A stretch of 64,000 bases of DNA, taken from contig NZ_JAPYRE010000001.1 in the NCBI RefSeq assembly GCF_029936995.1, forward strand, positions 186,001-250,000, read 5' to 3'. Made by a program: the position numbers and the translations under genes. Positions 17,632 to 27,246 of this stretch are shown here, piece after piece. The notes beneath the pieces were generated by a model. It was not told the origin of the DNA and ran no database searches. It saw nothing but the letters and a program-made list of their open reading frames with translations. The number at the start of each line of letters is the position of its first letter. Position 1 is the stretch's first letter. Origin of the DNA: Henriciella sp. (GTDB lineage: Bacteria; Pseudomonadota; Alphaproteobacteria; Caulobacterales; Hyphomonadaceae).

Positions 17632-17931
17632 CTATTCGACCGTCCAGCCGCTGGCGGTGCGATGCGCGTCGAGTGTGATGCCGTCGGATTCGGTCTTTGC
17701 ACGTTGATGACGCGTAGCCGTGGCATTTCGTGCGCCCGTCAGTCGCAGGAGAATTGCTACGGCGGCTATGATCAGGCCGATTGCTGCGGTGACGACCGCA
17801 ATCATTCCGGCCATGACGATGACGGCTAGCGCGATAACACCGCGCAGACCCCACCGGGCCACTTCACGCGTGCCATTGGCCAGACGCGACAGGATATTAT
17901 CGAAGGAAAGGGAAGAGCGGGCTGCGGTCAT
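17632..17931 (-). CDS. Small hypothetical membrane protein
   Basis: This 99-residue protein has one long or two short hydrophobic segments (about residues 30-63) rich in Val, Ile and Ala, followed by a basic stretch and a polar tail. No family is recognised. The ATG has an AAGGAGA site. It is convergent with the mscS-type gene, with only 19 nt between the stop codons, and lies about 70 nt downstream of the DjlA-like gene on the same strand. Confidence 0.6.
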   Translation of the reverse strand: MTAARSSLSFDNILSRLANGTREVARWGLRGVIALAVIVMAGMIAVVTAAIGLIIAAVAILLRLTGARNATATRHQRAKTESDGITLDAHRTASGWTVE

Positions 17932-18002
17932 CTTTGTCTATCTCCTTGATCCAAACATGATACCGGCATTCAGCAAGGTCAATCGGCCTGCGGCATTCTC
18001 CC

Positions 18003-18707
18003 TCAATTCGCCGCAATCATGCCGCGTTCTGCCCGAATGCGGGCATAGGCGCCGGTGATGGCGGCAGCCTTGTCATGCGCGGCCAGTTCGAACTCGCGCG
18101 GAGCCCCGTTGCTGACGAGCCGGTCAGGGTGGTTGTCGGCCATGAGCTGGCGGTAGGCGCGCTTGATGTCATCGAAGGCAGCATCGTGGGCGACGCCGAG
18201 AATGTGATACGGGTCATCCCGGTCGGGGCCCAGATGGCTGGCGCGAATGCGGCGGAAGGTGGCTTCATCGAACCCGAAATTTTCCGACACTGTGCGCAGG
18301 TACTGCATCTCGTCGTCTGTGACGGCCCCATCGGCCCCGGCAATCATGAAGAGGCCGTCCAGGACCCCTTCCAGAAGGCACGGCCGGGCGCTGTATTTCT
18401 TGCCGATCCGGCGGGCATAGGCTTCATAGCCGCGCACGGTCTGGCGGGCGATGTTGAAGACGCGGCGGACATTGTTGGCATCTTCGGGCGGCGCGCGGAA
18501 GACGCGTGAGAAAACCATGATCTCCCGGTCACTGACGCGCCCGTCGGCGGCCGCCATCTTGGCACCGAGCCCGATTACGGCGGCGGTGAAGCCGACATCT
18601 TCCGGATCTGGCGCACAGCCGGCTTCATTCGTCACCGGTTCATCATCGGTAACGTCACTGTCAAACAGGCGCCGGCCGCCATCTATCAGCATTTGCCACA
18701 GGCTCAT
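18003..18707 (-). CDS. DjlA-like co-chaperone (TerB-like plus J domain)
   Basis: This 234-residue protein combines a helical TerB-like domain (about residues 40-150; KMAAADGRVSDREIMVF and MIAGADGAVTDDEMQYL are the paired TerB repeats with acidic metal-binding positions) with a C-terminal J domain (about 168-232) that carries the HPD motif in DNHPDRL. J domains stimulate the ATPase of DnaK. E. coli DjlA has an N-terminal membrane anchor, which is missing here, so this is probably cytoplasmic. The start at 18707 (MSLWQML) is preferred, but an ATG three codons earlier is possible. Confidence 0.87.
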   Translation of the reverse strand: MSLWQMLIDGGRRLFDSDVTDDEPVTNEAGCAPDPEDVGFTAAVIGLGAKMAAADGRVSDREIMVFSRVFRAPPEDANNVRRVFNIARQTVRGYEAYARRIGKKYSARPCLLEGVLDGLFMIAGADGAVTDDEMQYLRTVSENFGFDEATFRRIRASHLGPDRDDPYHILGVAHDAAFDDIKRAYRQLMADNHPDRLVSNGAPREFELAAHDKAAAITGAYARIRAERGMIAAN

Positions 18708-18855
18708 CGGGTACAACTATAGCGGGTTTTGCGATTAAAATCAGGTATGTGTGTTCAATTGTCTTGCGACATATTGTGAACTCAGGTGATCGGATCAGGT
18801 TCCGCGGGGTCACTAGCGCCAGAAATGGCCTGTGCCTACAGATGATTTCAGCTAT

Positions 18856-19323
18856 TTATCCGGACTGACGCGCTGAAGTTGTCGTATCGCTCACAATCTT
18901 CCATTCGCCATCGATCCGGCGCAGGACGAGTGTGAATAGCCCGCCGGGCGTATCGGTCTCGCGGGCGAGCTGCCATGCGCCATGAACGACGGCGGCATCC
19001 GGCGAAAGGAGATTGATTTCCAGATCGTCGAAACTGAGTGTGCCCATTGCTCCGGGGCTGTCGTAACGCGCCTTGTACCGGTTGAGCGTGGTTTCATAGC
19101 CGCGTGTCACGTCGCCACCGGAGGCAAAACGCAGCCTGGGTGATTGCCAGTAGCCCTGCATGAACGCGTCAATATCGCCCTCATTCCATGCCGCGTCCTG
19201 GGCAGCGAGCATGGCGCGGATGGCCGCCTTGTCAGCTGCGGGTGAGGCTTCCGGCAGGGTTGACTGGCAGGCTGAGAGCAGCAGGGCGAGCCCGGCGGCC
19301 AGGAGGGTTATGGAGCGACGCAT
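18856..19323 (-). CDS. NTF2-like (SnoaL/DUF4440) lipoprotein
   Basis: This is an exported lipoprotein of 155 residues. The ATG at 19323 starts a signal peptide with lipobox LLSAC (Cys near residue 19). The mature domain has the cone-like NTF2 fold pattern: AIRAMLAAQDAAWNEGDIDAFMQGYW at the N-terminus and LVLRRIDGEWKIVSD at the C-terminus, as in SnoaL-like and DUF4440 proteins. Such domains bind small hydrophobic molecules or are catalytic, but no active residue can be assigned here. It diverges from the antiporter gene. Confidence 0.8.
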   Translation of the reverse strand: MRRSITLLAAGLALLLSACQSTLPEASPAADKAAIRAMLAAQDAAWNEGDIDAFMQGYWQSPRLRFASGGDVTRGYETTLNRYKARYDSPGAMGTLSFDDLEINLLSPDAAVVHGAWQLARETDTPGGLFTLVLRRIDGEWKIVSDTTTSARQSG

Positions 19324-19443
19324 TGATTTCTTCCCCGTTTTCCGGTGATGAGTGTACGTCATGGCCTGCCAATTGAAACCACCTTTCGCCGTTTCCATCT
19401 ACGAGGCCGGACCGGTCCCGGCCGGTCGGGGAGTCTTTTTCAA

Positions 19444-20487
19444 ATGCTGATGATGATAACGCTGATTATCGGCGGCCTTTTGCTGCTGTTTGCCGGTGGT
19501 GAATTCCTTGTACGTGGATCGGTGGGCGTGGCCCGCAGGCTCGGCATGTCCGAGTTGCTTATCGGCTTGACCCTTGTCGGGTTCGGTACATCCATGCCGG
19601 AGCTGGTAACAAGCCTGGAGGCGCTGGCCGAAGGCGCGACGGGCATATCGGTCGGCAATGTGCTCGGCTCGAACGTGGCCAATGTCCTGCTCGTGATCGG
19701 GGCGGCCTGCCTGATTTCGCCGATTCTGACGAATCCCCGCGCGCTGGCCCGCGACGGCCTGGTCATGATTGCGGCAACCATCCTGTTTGCTGGCGTGCTC
19801 TGGTTCGACGGGTTCACGCGCCTCACGGGGCTGGTCCTTGTCGCGCTGCTGGCCGCCTATCTTGTCACATCGGTGCTGATGGACCGGCGCAGTGGCTCAC
19901 CGGCGGCCGACGTGCATAGCGGAGAAGCCGAAGTGGTCGAGACGCACGGCCCCCTCTGGCTCTCCCTCCTGCTGGCGCTAGGTGGCATTGCCGGTGTCGT
20001 TCTCGGGGCGAAATTCCTGGTGACGGGCGGCTCGGACCTTGCCCGCGTCTTCGGCATATCGGAGACGGTAATCGGCCTCTCGATTGTTGCGGTCGGCACC
20101 AGCCTGCCGGAACTCGTGACCTCGATCATGTCGGCGATAAAGGGCAAGTCAGACGTGGCGCTTGGCAATGTTATCGGATCCAACATTTTCAATATCCTCG
20201 GCATCATGGGGATCTCGGCGGCGGTCTATCCGTTCAGCATCCTTGCGCCATCTTCAGCGCCTGCTGGAGCACCGGCGGATGTCGAAGCGATGCAGTATGC
20301 CCCCGGCGAGAGCCTGGTAACCACGCAGGACATGGGCGCGCTTGCGCTATCGGTCTTCCTGTTGATCCTGTTTGCCTATACGGGACGCAGGCTGGCACGC
20401 GGTGAAGGTGTTGTGCTTCTGCTCGCCTATGCCATCTACATGGCGATGAGTTTCAATCTTATACCGATCCCTGGAGGCCCGGCATGA
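19444..20487 (+). CDS. Calcium/sodium antiporter (CaCA family, YrbG type)
   Basis: This is an inner-membrane cation exchanger of 347 residues with about 10 membrane helices. The two inverted alpha-repeats that form the ion path are clear: [12 protein letters not shown] with [16 protein letters not shown] in the first half, and [12 protein letters not shown] with [16 protein letters not shown] in the second. A cytoplasmic loop lies between them (about residues 150-175). The ATG at 19444 follows GGGGAG. The stop overlaps the queF start (ATGA), so the two are translationally coupled despite unrelated functions. Confidence 0.92.
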   Translation: MLMMITLIIGGLLLLFAGGEFLVRGSVGVARRLGMSELLIGLTLVGFGTSMPELVTSLEALAEGATGISVGNVLGSNVANVLLVIGAACLISPILTNPRALARDGLVMIAATILFAGVLWFDGFTRLTGLVLVALLAAYLVTSVLMDRRSGSPAADVHSGEAEVVETHGPLWLSLLLALGGIAGVVLGAKFLVTGGSDLARVFGISETVIGLSIVAVGTSLPELVTSIMSAIKGKSDVALGNVIGSNIFNILGIMGISAAVYPFSILAPSSAPAGAPADVEAMQYAPGESLVTTQDMGALALSVFLLILFAYTGRRLARGEGVVLLLAYAIYMAMSFNLIPIPGGPA

Positions 20488-20948
20488 CGGACAATATCTA
20501 TTCCGGTCTCGGACAACTCGGCCAGTCCAGCAGCATACCGGCCTCGCCAGAAGAGGCAGAGCTTGAGCGCGTGGCGAACCCGCATACCGATACGCTCTAC
20601 CTTGCCCGTTTTACCGCCCCGGAATTTACATCGCTGTGTCCGGTGACGGGTCAGCCGGATTTCGCACATCTGGTGATCGACTATGCGCCGGGTGCATGGC
20701 TGGTCGAGAGCAAGAGCCTGAAGCTCTATCTCACTTCGTTCCGCAATCACGGCGCGTTCCATGAGGATTGCACCGTTGCCATCGGCAAGCGGCTGGAGGG
20801 CCTGCTGGAGCCGAAATGGCTGCGTATCTATGGCTACTGGTATCCGCGCGGGGGCATCCCGATTGACGTGTTCTGGCAGTCCGGCCCGGTGCCGGAGGGG
20901 CTGTATGTGCCCGACACCGGCGTCGCGCCCTATCGCGGGCGGGGCTAG
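20484..20948 (+). CDS. queF: NADPH-dependent 7-cyano-7-deazaguanine reductase
   Basis: The enzyme reduces the nitrile of preQ0 to the amine preQ1 in queuosine synthesis for tRNA. It has 154 residues, the short unimodular type. The nucleophilic Cys is near residue 52 in [12 protein letters not shown], and the family signature [21 protein letters not shown] near residues 75-95 holds the substrate-binding Glu and His. The ATG overlaps the antiporter stop. Its stop lies 2 nt from the end of the convergent phoD gene. Confidence 0.96.
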   Translation: MTDNIYSGLGQLGQSSSIPASPEEAELERVANPHTDTLYLARFTAPEFTSLCPVTGQPDFAHLVIDYAPGAWLVESKSLKLYLTSFRNHGAFHEDCTVAIGKRLEGLLEPKWLRIYGYWYPRGGIPIDVFWQSGPVPEGLYVPDTGVAPYRGRG

Positions 20949-20950
20949 CC

Positions 20951-22660
20951 TCAGAGGGCTTTGAGGGCCGTCATCCCTTTCCCGTCTCGGCGTGTCTCGA
21001 AGCTCGCGACCTTTCTGGTCGTGTAGACTTCCGTCTCGATACCGGAGACCTTGTAGAAGTCCGAGGTCACGTTATCGGCGGTGAGCGTGACGAGCGTGTA
21101 GCCATGACCATCCGGGTCATACCAGTCGACATCGGTGTTGGCTTCGGCGAACAGCCTGCCCATGTCCGGCACGTCCTTCACATACTGGCCCAGGCCGGGA
21201 GAGGTGACGGATGTGCAGCCGAACTCCACGCCACGCAGTGCGCCGGAGGCGTCATGCAAGGTATTGGCCCAGCCGGTATGGGTGTCGCCTGTCAGGGTGA
21301 CAAGGCGCGCATCTGCCGCGCTGGCCGCGGCGTAGAGCCGCTCGCGGGCCGCCGGGAAGCCGTCCCAGGCATCGAGGTTGAAGGGCAGGCCGAGCGCGCT
21401 GAACGGCACCATTGAGGCGACATAGCCCTTCTGTGCCACGCGTTGCTCAGGGGTCAGCTCTTCCATCAGGTTTGGCGGTCTGACCGTCGCCATTATGACC
21501 TGGTTGGCGAGAACCTGCCATGCCTTACCGTTCGTGGTGGAACTCTCGAGTCCGGCGGCGAGCCAGTCTTCCTGCTTTCTGCCCAGCATGGTGCGGCTTT
21601 TATCGCGCACACGGGCCATGACAGCTTGCGCTTTTGTCGCAACGTCTTCTTCAGCGACACCTGCGAGTTCCGCGCCCCATGCGATTTCCTCAGACCGGCC
21701 GGTGAGGCGGGATTCGAGACAGAAGACGGTGGCCACGTCACCGAAGTCGAACTGGCGGTAGATGCCGCCCAAGGCGCGCCCGGCTTCCGGATCGCGCACC
21801 GGCATCCATTCAAGATAGGCCTGTACGGCGGCTTGCTTGCGGTCTGACCAGTTGCCCTCGGTTTCGGGCTGATGGTTTTCAGCGCCGGTTCGATAGGAGT
21901 TGTTCGTGCTTTCATGGTCATCCCATGTGCAAAGCCAGGGCGCAGCAGCGTGGGCGGCCTGGAGCATGGGATCGCGCTTGTACTGGGCATGGCGCATCCG
22001 GTAGTCGCCAAGCGTGATGATCTCCATGGGCGGTTCATGATTGCGGCCAAGCGCCTGCCCTTGCGTGCCGCCATACCCGTCAACGCCATACTCATAGAGA
22101 TAATCGCCGAGATGGACGACCGCATCGAGATCTTCGCGCCTTGCGATGTCGTCATAGACGTTGAAATAGCCGAACGGGAAGTTGGAGCAGGAGACAATAG
22201 CCAGCCTGACCGGCGCTGTGCCTGAGGCCGCAGCTGTCTTCGTGCGCCCGGCAGGCGAGAGAATGTCGCCAGCAGCAGTTTTCGCGGCGAACTGATAGTA
22301 ATACACCGTGGCCGGCTCAAGGCCGGTCATGTCGGCTTTCAGGGTGAAATCGCGGGCCGGGGCGGCGTCCATCTGCTGTTCAGAGACAAGGCGCTGCATG
22401 GCGCGGTCCCGGTAGACCCTGAGCGTAACCGGGATCGAGGCGGTCGTTTTTTCATCGGCGGGTGTGACGCGTGACCACAGGATGACCCGGTCTGGCAGGG
22501 GGTCGCCGGAAGCAACGCCGTGATCGAATGTGGCCTGCCCGGCAAAGGCGGGGCGATTGTCTGTGAGGGGTGTATTCCCCGTTGTTTCGGTCGCGCAGGC
22601 AGCCATTCCGGCCGCGCCTGCCCCATAACCCAGAAAATGGCGTCTCGAAATCCTGCTCAT
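20951..22660 (-). CDS. phoD: Alkaline phosphatase D family protein, Tat-exported
   Basis: This is a phosphomonoesterase or phosphodiesterase acting outside the cytoplasm, with 569 residues. A twin-arginine signal (SRRHFLG at residues 5-11) is followed by an Ala/Gly-rich stretch with a Cys near residue 22 that could be lipidated (MAACATE). The PhoD fold follows, with VHLGDYLYEYG, TWDDHESTNN and LTGDTHTGW as metal-binding motifs. The start has a GGGAGGG site. No Pho-box repeat is visible between it and the divergent rluD, so phosphate control is not evident here although the function fits the pho cluster 3 kb away. Confidence 0.92.
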   Translation of the reverse strand: MSRISRRHFLGYGAGAAGMAACATETTGNTPLTDNRPAFAGQATFDHGVASGDPLPDRVILWSRVTPADEKTTASIPVTLRVYRDRAMQRLVSEQQMDAAPARDFTLKADMTGLEPATVYYYQFAAKTAAGDILSPAGRTKTAAASGTAPVRLAIVSCSNFPFGYFNVYDDIARREDLDAVVHLGDYLYEYGVDGYGGTQGQALGRNHEPPMEIITLGDYRMRHAQYKRDPMLQAAHAAAPWLCTWDDHESTNNSYRTGAENHQPETEGNWSDRKQAAVQAYLEWMPVRDPEAGRALGGIYRQFDFGDVATVFCLESRLTGRSEEIAWGAELAGVAEEDVATKAQAVMARVRDKSRTMLGRKQEDWLAAGLESSTTNGKAWQVLANQVIMATVRPPNLMEELTPEQRVAQKGYVASMVPFSALGLPFNLDAWDGFPAARERLYAAASAADARLVTLTGDTHTGWANTLHDASGALRGVEFGCTSVTSPGLGQYVKDVPDMGRLFAEANTDVDWYDPDGHGYTLVTLTADNVTSDFYKVSGIETEVYTTRKVASFETRRDGKGMTALKAL

Positions 22661-22740
22661 GATGGCTTGCCCTCCCTTTGCACGCCTGTTTATCGCCTGA
22701 TCATGACGAACGAACGAAACCCAGTCTATAAGCTTCAGTC

Positions 22741-23748
22741 ATGAGCAAGCTCACCGCCACCGCCGCGCCAGCCGATAATGGTACCCGGCTCGACCGTTTC
22801 CTCTCGGAGCAGTTTCCGGACCTGTCGCGTTCGCGGGCCAAGGCGCTGGTGAAGGAGGGAGCGGTTACGGCCAATGGCACCCTGGCTGACGACCCGAAAG
22901 CAGGCGTGCGCGCCGGGCTGACCTATGAGCTCGACATGCCGCCGCCTGTGCCAGCGACACCCGAGCCGGAAGATATTCCTCTGGATGTGCTATTTGAGGA
23001 TGAGCATCTCCTGCTCGTCAACAAGCCCGCGGGCATGGCCGTGCACCCGGCGCCGGGCAGCTGGCAGGGCACGCTGGTCAATGCGCTTCTGCATCATTGC
23101 AAGGGTGAACTGCCGGGGATTGGCGGGGTGGAGCGTCCGGGCATCGTGCACCGCATCGACAAGGGCACGACGGGTGTGCTTGCCGTGGCCAAGACCGAGG
23201 CCGCTCACGCAGGTTTGTCAAAACTGTTCAAGGCGCACGATATCGAACGGACCTATCTGGCGATGACGCGCGGGGCGCCGCGTCCACTGGTCGGCACGGT
23301 CGACATGGCCATTGCGCGCTCGACCAGCGACCGCAAGAAGATGGCGGTCGTGCGTGATGAGGAGAGCGATGCGGGCCGCAAAGCGGTGACGCACTTCAAG
23401 GCGCTTGAGACGTTCGGGGAACTGGACAAGGGAACCGGCCTGCCGGCTGCCGCGCTGATCCAGTGCCAGCTGGAAACGGGCCGGACCCATCAGATCCGGG
23501 TGCATATGGCGCATATCGGGGCTTCATTGATCGGCGATCCGACCTATGGCCGTCATCGCGGCATCAAGGCATATGGATCAGGCGAGGCGTTCATCGAGGC
23601 CACGACGCTCGCGCGGAAGATGGAGCGTCAGGCGCTGCATGCGGCGAGCCTCGGCTTTGTCCATCCGGTCTCTGGTGAGAAGGTTTTTGCTGAAGCGCCG
23701 CTGCCGGAGGATATGGCGGAGCTTTTGACCGCGTTGCGGGCGATGTGA
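22741..23748 (+). CDS. rluD: 23S rRNA pseudouridine synthase RluD-type
   Basis: The enzyme converts uridines to pseudouridine in 23S rRNA helix 69. It has 335 residues. An N-terminal S4 RNA-binding domain (TRLDRFLSEQFPDLSRSRAKALVKEGAV, about residues 15-42) precedes the RluA-type catalytic domain; the catalytic Asp is near residue 140 in GIVHRIDKGTTG. The LVNKPAGMAVHPAPG and ETGRTHQIRVHMAHIG segments are typical. A palindromic terminator-like element separates it from convergent ald. Confidence 0.94.
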   Translation: MSKLTATAAPADNGTRLDRFLSEQFPDLSRSRAKALVKEGAVTANGTLADDPKAGVRAGLTYELDMPPPVPATPEPEDIPLDVLFEDEHLLLVNKPAGMAVHPAPGSWQGTLVNALLHHCKGELPGIGGVERPGIVHRIDKGTTGVLAVAKTEAAHAGLSKLFKAHDIERTYLAMTRGAPRPLVGTVDMAIARSTSDRKKMAVVRDEESDAGRKAVTHFKALETFGELDKGTGLPAAALIQCQLETGRTHQIRVHMAHIGASLIGDPTYGRHRGIKAYGSGEAFIEATTLARKMERQALHAASLGFVHPVSGEKVFAEAPLPEDMAELLTALRAM

Positions 23749-23752
23749 ATGT

Positions 23753-23794
23753 TCCATCCCGAGCCTCTCCGCTTGCAGGGAGGTTCGGGATGGA
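23753..23794. terminator. Long palindrome between convergent rluD and ald
   Basis: TCCATCCCGAGCCTC (23753-23767) pairs with GAGGTTCGGGATGGA (23780-23794), a 15-bp stem with one G-T pair. It starts 5 nt after the rluD stop and ends 10 nt from the ald stop. No T tract follows, so it is either a REP-like element or a weak bidirectional terminator. Confidence 0.65.
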
Positions 23795-23803
23795 GTGAGG
23801 CCC

Positions 23804-24925
23804 TTAGCCTGCCGGTTTGAACCAGTCCGGCAGCTTATAGGTCATGCCGAGGTCTTTTGCGACTTGTTCATGGGTGATGTAGCCCTCGGCGACGGTCAGT
23901 CCGTGCGCAAGATGGACATTGGTGTTCATCGAGTCACGTGCGCCCTTGTTGGCGATCTGCATGACGAAGGGCAGGGTGGCATTGTTCAGGGCATAGGTGG
24001 ATGTACGTGGCACAGCGCCCGGCATGTTGGCGACGCAATAGTGAAGCACGCCGTCGACATCATAGATCGGGTCTTCGTGCGTGGTCGGGTGCGAGGTCTC
24101 GAAACAGCCGCCCTGGTCGATAGCGATGTCGACGAGAACCGCACCGGGCTTCATTGTCTTGAGCTGTTCGCGTGTGATCAATTTCGGGGCCGAGGCGCCG
24201 GGGATCAGGACCGCGCCAATGACGAGATCGGCTTCCTTGACGGCCGCCTCGAGGGACGCCTTGGTGGAATACATGGTCTTCACCAGCCCGCTGAACTGGG
24301 CATCGAGTTCGGAGAGGCGGTTATTGTTGCGGTCGAAGATGGTAACATCTGCGCGCATGCCAACGGCGATCTCTGCGGCATTGGTGCCGGAGACGCCGCC
24401 GCCGACAATGATCACCTTGGCTGGCTGGGTGCCCGGTACGCCACCGAGCAACAGGCCGCGGCCGCGCTTGGTACGCATCAGCGCCCATGCCGCTACCTGC
24501 ATGGACATGCGCCCGGCCACCTGGCTCATCGGGCGAAGCAGCGGCAGTCCGCCGGACGGCTCGGTCACGGTCTCGTAGGCAATCGCGGTGCAGCCGGAGT
24601 CGATGAGGCCCTTGGCCTGGACCGGATCGGGCGCAAGGTGGAGATAGGTGAAGAGGGTGTGATCGGGTGTGAGCTTCGCGGTCTCTTCCGGCTGGGGCTC
24701 TTTCACCTTCACGATCAGTTCGGCGGATTTGAAAACCGCATCGGCGTCGGCGACGATCGTTGCGCCAACGGCTTCATATTCCTCGTCGGAAAGGCCTGAG
24801 CCGATGCCTGCACCCTTCTGAACGAAGACCTCATGACCGGCATCGACCAGGTCGCCAACACTCTCCGGGGTCAGCCCGACACGGGATTCCTGTTTCTTGA
24901 TCTCAGTCGGCACACCAATGCGCAT
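23804..24925 (-). CDS. ald: Alanine dehydrogenase
   Basis: The enzyme interconverts L-alanine and pyruvate plus ammonia using NAD. It has 373 residues, the standard length. The N-terminus MRIGVPTEIKKQESRVGLTP and the NAD-binding IVGGGVSGTNAAEIAVG near residues 170-186 are diagnostic. Catalytic Lys (VKVKEPQ) and His (TYLHLAPD) regions are present. The start has a GGAGGA site 6 nt upstream. It lies downstream of phoB on the same strand, separated by a hairpin. No regulator gene is adjacent. Confidence 0.96.
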   Translation of the reverse strand: MRIGVPTEIKKQESRVGLTPESVGDLVDAGHEVFVQKGAGIGSGLSDEEYEAVGATIVADADAVFKSAELIVKVKEPQPEETAKLTPDHTLFTYLHLAPDPVQAKGLIDSGCTAIAYETVTEPSGGLPLLRPMSQVAGRMSMQVAAWALMRTKRGRGLLLGGVPGTQPAKVIIVGGGVSGTNAAEIAVGMRADVTIFDRNNNRLSELDAQFSGLVKTMYSTKASLEAAVKEADLVIGAVLIPGASAPKLITREQLKTMKPGAVLVDIAIDQGGCFETSHPTTHEDPIYDVDGVLHYCVANMPGAVPRTSTYALNNATLPFVMQIANKGARDSMNTNVHLAHGLTVAEGYITHEQVAKDLGMTYKLPDWFKPAG

Positions 24926-24951
24926 GGTCTTCCTCCAGCAATGAAAGATTG

Positions 24952-24973
24952 TGATCTAGCTGTGCGGCTAGAT
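24952..24973. terminator. Hairpin between phoB and ald
   Basis: GATCTAGC-TGTGCG-GCTAGATC is a perfect 8-bp stem with a 6-nt loop in the 92-nt gap between phoB and ald. It has no T tract, so it could be a weak terminator, an mRNA-end structure or an operator. Confidence 0.4.
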
Positions 24974-25017
24974 CGTTATTGCCAAATTTGCAAGGTGAAT
25001 TGGCTGAAACGTGCGCC

Positions 25018-25704
25018 TTAATCACCCCTGAGGGAATATCCTGCCGAGCGAACTGTGCGGATCGGATCATCGCCACCGCGGCTCATCAATGCCTTGCGCA
25101 GCCGGCCGACATGGACGTCAACGGTACGGGCCTCGACATAGACATCCGAGCCCCAGACGCCATCGAGCAGCTGTTCGCGCGAGAAGACGCGGCCCGGATG
25201 CTGGATGAAATAGTCGAGCAGGCGGAATTCCGTCGGGCCGAGATGGATATCCAGCTGGTTGCGGCTGACCATGTGCGTGGTGCGGTCCACGGTTATGTCG
25301 CCAACCGTAACCTTGTCTTCGACCAGGGCCGGGCGGATACGGCGCAGAACGGCGCGTACACGGGCCATGAGTTCGGTCGTCGAGAAAGGTTTGGTGACAT
25401 AATCGTCCGCACCTGTATCGAGGCCGCGGATGCGGTCGGCTTCTTCGGTGCGGGCCGTCAGCATGATGACAGGAAGGTTGGCGGTATCTGCCTTTGAGCG
25501 GATACGGCGGCAGACCTCGATACCCGGTACCTTGGGCAGCATCCAGTCGAGCAGGACCAGATCCGGGACACGTTCGTCCAGTTGTATCATCGCCTCGTCG
25601 CCATCCGGCGCAATGGCGGTTTCATAGCCTTCGCGCTCAAGATTGTATCTCAGAAGTTCGGCAACCGCCTTTTCATCTTCAGCAATCAGGACGAACGGTT
25701 TCAA
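25018..25704 (-). CDS. phoB: Phosphate regulon response regulator
   Basis: This OmpR-type transcription factor, once phosphorylated by PhoR, binds Pho boxes. It has 228 residues: a receiver domain with phospho-acceptor Asp near residue 53 (LVLLDWMLP) and a conserved Lys in YVTKPFS, then a winged-helix domain ending in RTVRSAGYSLRGD. The start is a TTG that overlaps the phoU stop (TTGA) and follows GGGAGG, so translation is coupled. It is the last gene of the pst-pho run. Confidence 0.95.
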   Translation of the reverse strand: MKPFVLIAEDEKAVAELLRYNLEREGYETAIAPDGDEAMIQLDERVPDLVLLDWMLPKVPGIEVCRRIRSKADTANLPVIMLTARTEEADRIRGLDTGADDYVTKPFSTTELMARVRAVLRRIRPALVEDKVTVGDITVDRTTHMVSRNQLDIHLGPTEFRLLDYFIQHPGRVFSREQLLDGVWGSDVYVEARTVDVHVGRLRKALMSRGGDDPIRTVRSAGYSLRGD

Positions 25705-26402
25705 CTTGTGCCTCCCGTCCGCTTGAGGCGGTCCTCGACGTGGTCGCCCGTCGCGGTCTCGCCTGTAACCATGTAGTAGACGGCTTTGGCGATATTCGTC
25801 GCGTGGTCTCCGACGCGTTCAAGATTCTTGGCCATGAAGATCAGATGTGTGTTGGAGCCGATCTGGCGCGGATCTTCCATCATGTAGGTCAGGGTTTCAC
25901 GGAAGAAGGAGGTGTAGTGGTCGTCGATGTCGTCATCGAGCTCGAGCACCTTGATAGAGGCCTCCACGTCCTGGCGCAGATAAGCATCGAGCGCGGTCTG
26001 TAGCTGGTGCGATACAGCGCGGGCCATGCGCTCGATCCCTTTCAGCGCGGCGCGGTTCTCGTCGCCGGTCAGCTCAAGGCAACGCTTGCCGATATTCTTG
26101 CAGAGGTCGCCGATGCGTTCGATGTCGCCAGCGAGTTTCATGGCGCCGAGCACGGCACGCAGGTCCGCCGCCATTGGATGGCGCAAGGCGATCAGGCGGA
26201 TGATTGCCTTTTCGGCCTCGGCTTCGAGTTCGTCGATCGACTCATCGCGCTTGATGACCTGGCGGGCCAGCTCGAGATCATAGGTCATGACCGCGCGGCT
26301 CACATCATTGATCATGGCCTCGGCCAGACCGCCCATGCGCAGGAGGTTTGCCGACAGGTGCTCAAGTTCGTCGGTAAAGGCGGTAACGATATGTTCTGAC
26401 AT
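25701..26402 (-). CDS. phoU: Phosphate signalling protein
   Basis: PhoU links the Pst transporter to PhoR and keeps the regulon off when phosphate is ample. It has 233 residues as two similar three-helix bundles, each with the metal-binding E/D-x3-D pattern (RIGDLCKNIGKRC and RVGDHATNIAKAV). The ATG at 26402 (MSEHIVTAF) matches the family start; an earlier in-frame ATG at 26421-26423 overlaps the pstB stop and is possible. Confidence 0.95.
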   Translation of the reverse strand: MSEHIVTAFTDELEHLSANLLRMGGLAEAMINDVSRAVMTYDLELARQVIKRDESIDELEAEAEKAIIRLIALRHPMAADLRAVLGAMKLAGDIERIGDLCKNIGKRCLELTGDENRAALKGIERMARAVSHQLQTALDAYLRQDVEASIKVLELDDDIDDHYTSFFRETLTYMMEDPRQIGSNTHLIFMAKNLERVGDHATNIAKAVYYMVTGETATGDHVEDRLKRTGGTS

Positions 26403-26422
26403 GGGGCTTTCGTTCCGGGTCA

Positions 26423-27244
26423 TTATCCAAAGCGGCCTGTGATGTAATCCTGTGTGCGGCTGTCTTCCGGATTGGTGAATATACGCTCGGTATCTCCATA
26501 CTCTACCAGCTTTCCGAGATGGAAGAAGGCTGTTCTCTGGGAGACGCGTGCGGCCTGCTGCATCGAGTGGGTCACGATGACGATGCAGTAGCGTTCGCGA
26601 AGCTCGTCTATGAGCTCCTCGATACGGGCGGTGGCGATCGGGTCAAGCGCCGAGCAGGGCTCGTCCATCAGAATGACTTCGGGGCTGACAGCAATCGCGC
26701 GGGCAATACACAGGCGCTGCTGCTGCCCGCCCGACAGGCTTGTGCCAGGTGCTGTCAGGCGATCCTTCACCTCGTCCCAGAGGCCAGCCTTGATCAGCGC
26801 GGATTCCACGATGCCATCAAGCTCGTGCTTGCCGGCAGCAAGACCGTGGATGCGCGGGCCATAGGCGATGTTGTCATAGATGGATTTCGGGAAGGGGTTA
26901 GGCTTCTGAAAAACCATGCCGACGCGTGAGCGCAGCAGGACAGGGTCGATGGAGTGGTCGTTGATATCGGCACCGTCCATGTAGATCTTGCCGCGGACTT
27001 TCGCGATCTCGATCGTGTCGTTCATGCGGTTGATACAACGCAGGAAGGTTGACTTGCCGCAGCCCGACGGGCCGATGAGCGATGTAACGGCCCTGTCCTG
27101 AATGGGCAGGGAGACGTCAAAGATCGCCTGCTTGTCGTCGTAGAAAACGTCGATGTTCCGGCAATCGACTTTAATCATTTCAGCCATGTTCTCGGCCTGC
27201 CTGGGTGTGGTGGTTTCGGTGAAGTCTTCGACATTTCCGTCCAT
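26423..27244 (-). CDS. pstB: Phosphate ABC transporter ATP-binding protein
   Basis: This is the ATPase of the high-affinity phosphate importer. It has 273 residues. Walker A (GPSGCGKST), the ABC signature ([15 protein letters not shown]) and Walker B ([11 protein letters not shown]) are all intact. The ATG at 27244 is chosen because AAAGGAG lies 9 nt upstream; it starts only 2 nt after the pstA stop. Earlier in-frame codons lie inside the pstA end. Confidence 0.96.
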   Translation of the reverse strand: MDGNVEDFTETTTPRQAENMAEMIKVDCRNIDVFYDDKQAIFDVSLPIQDRAVTSLIGPSGCGKSTFLRCINRMNDTIEIAKVRGKIYMDGADINDHSIDPVLLRSRVGMVFQKPNPFPKSIYDNIAYGPRIHGLAAGKHELDGIVESALIKAGLWDEVKDRLTAPGTSLSGGQQQRLCIARAIAVSPEVILMDEPCSALDPIATARIEELIDELRERYCIVIVTHSMQQAARVSQRTAFFHLGKLVEYGDTERIFTNPEDSRTQDYITGRFG

Positions 27245-27246
27245 GA

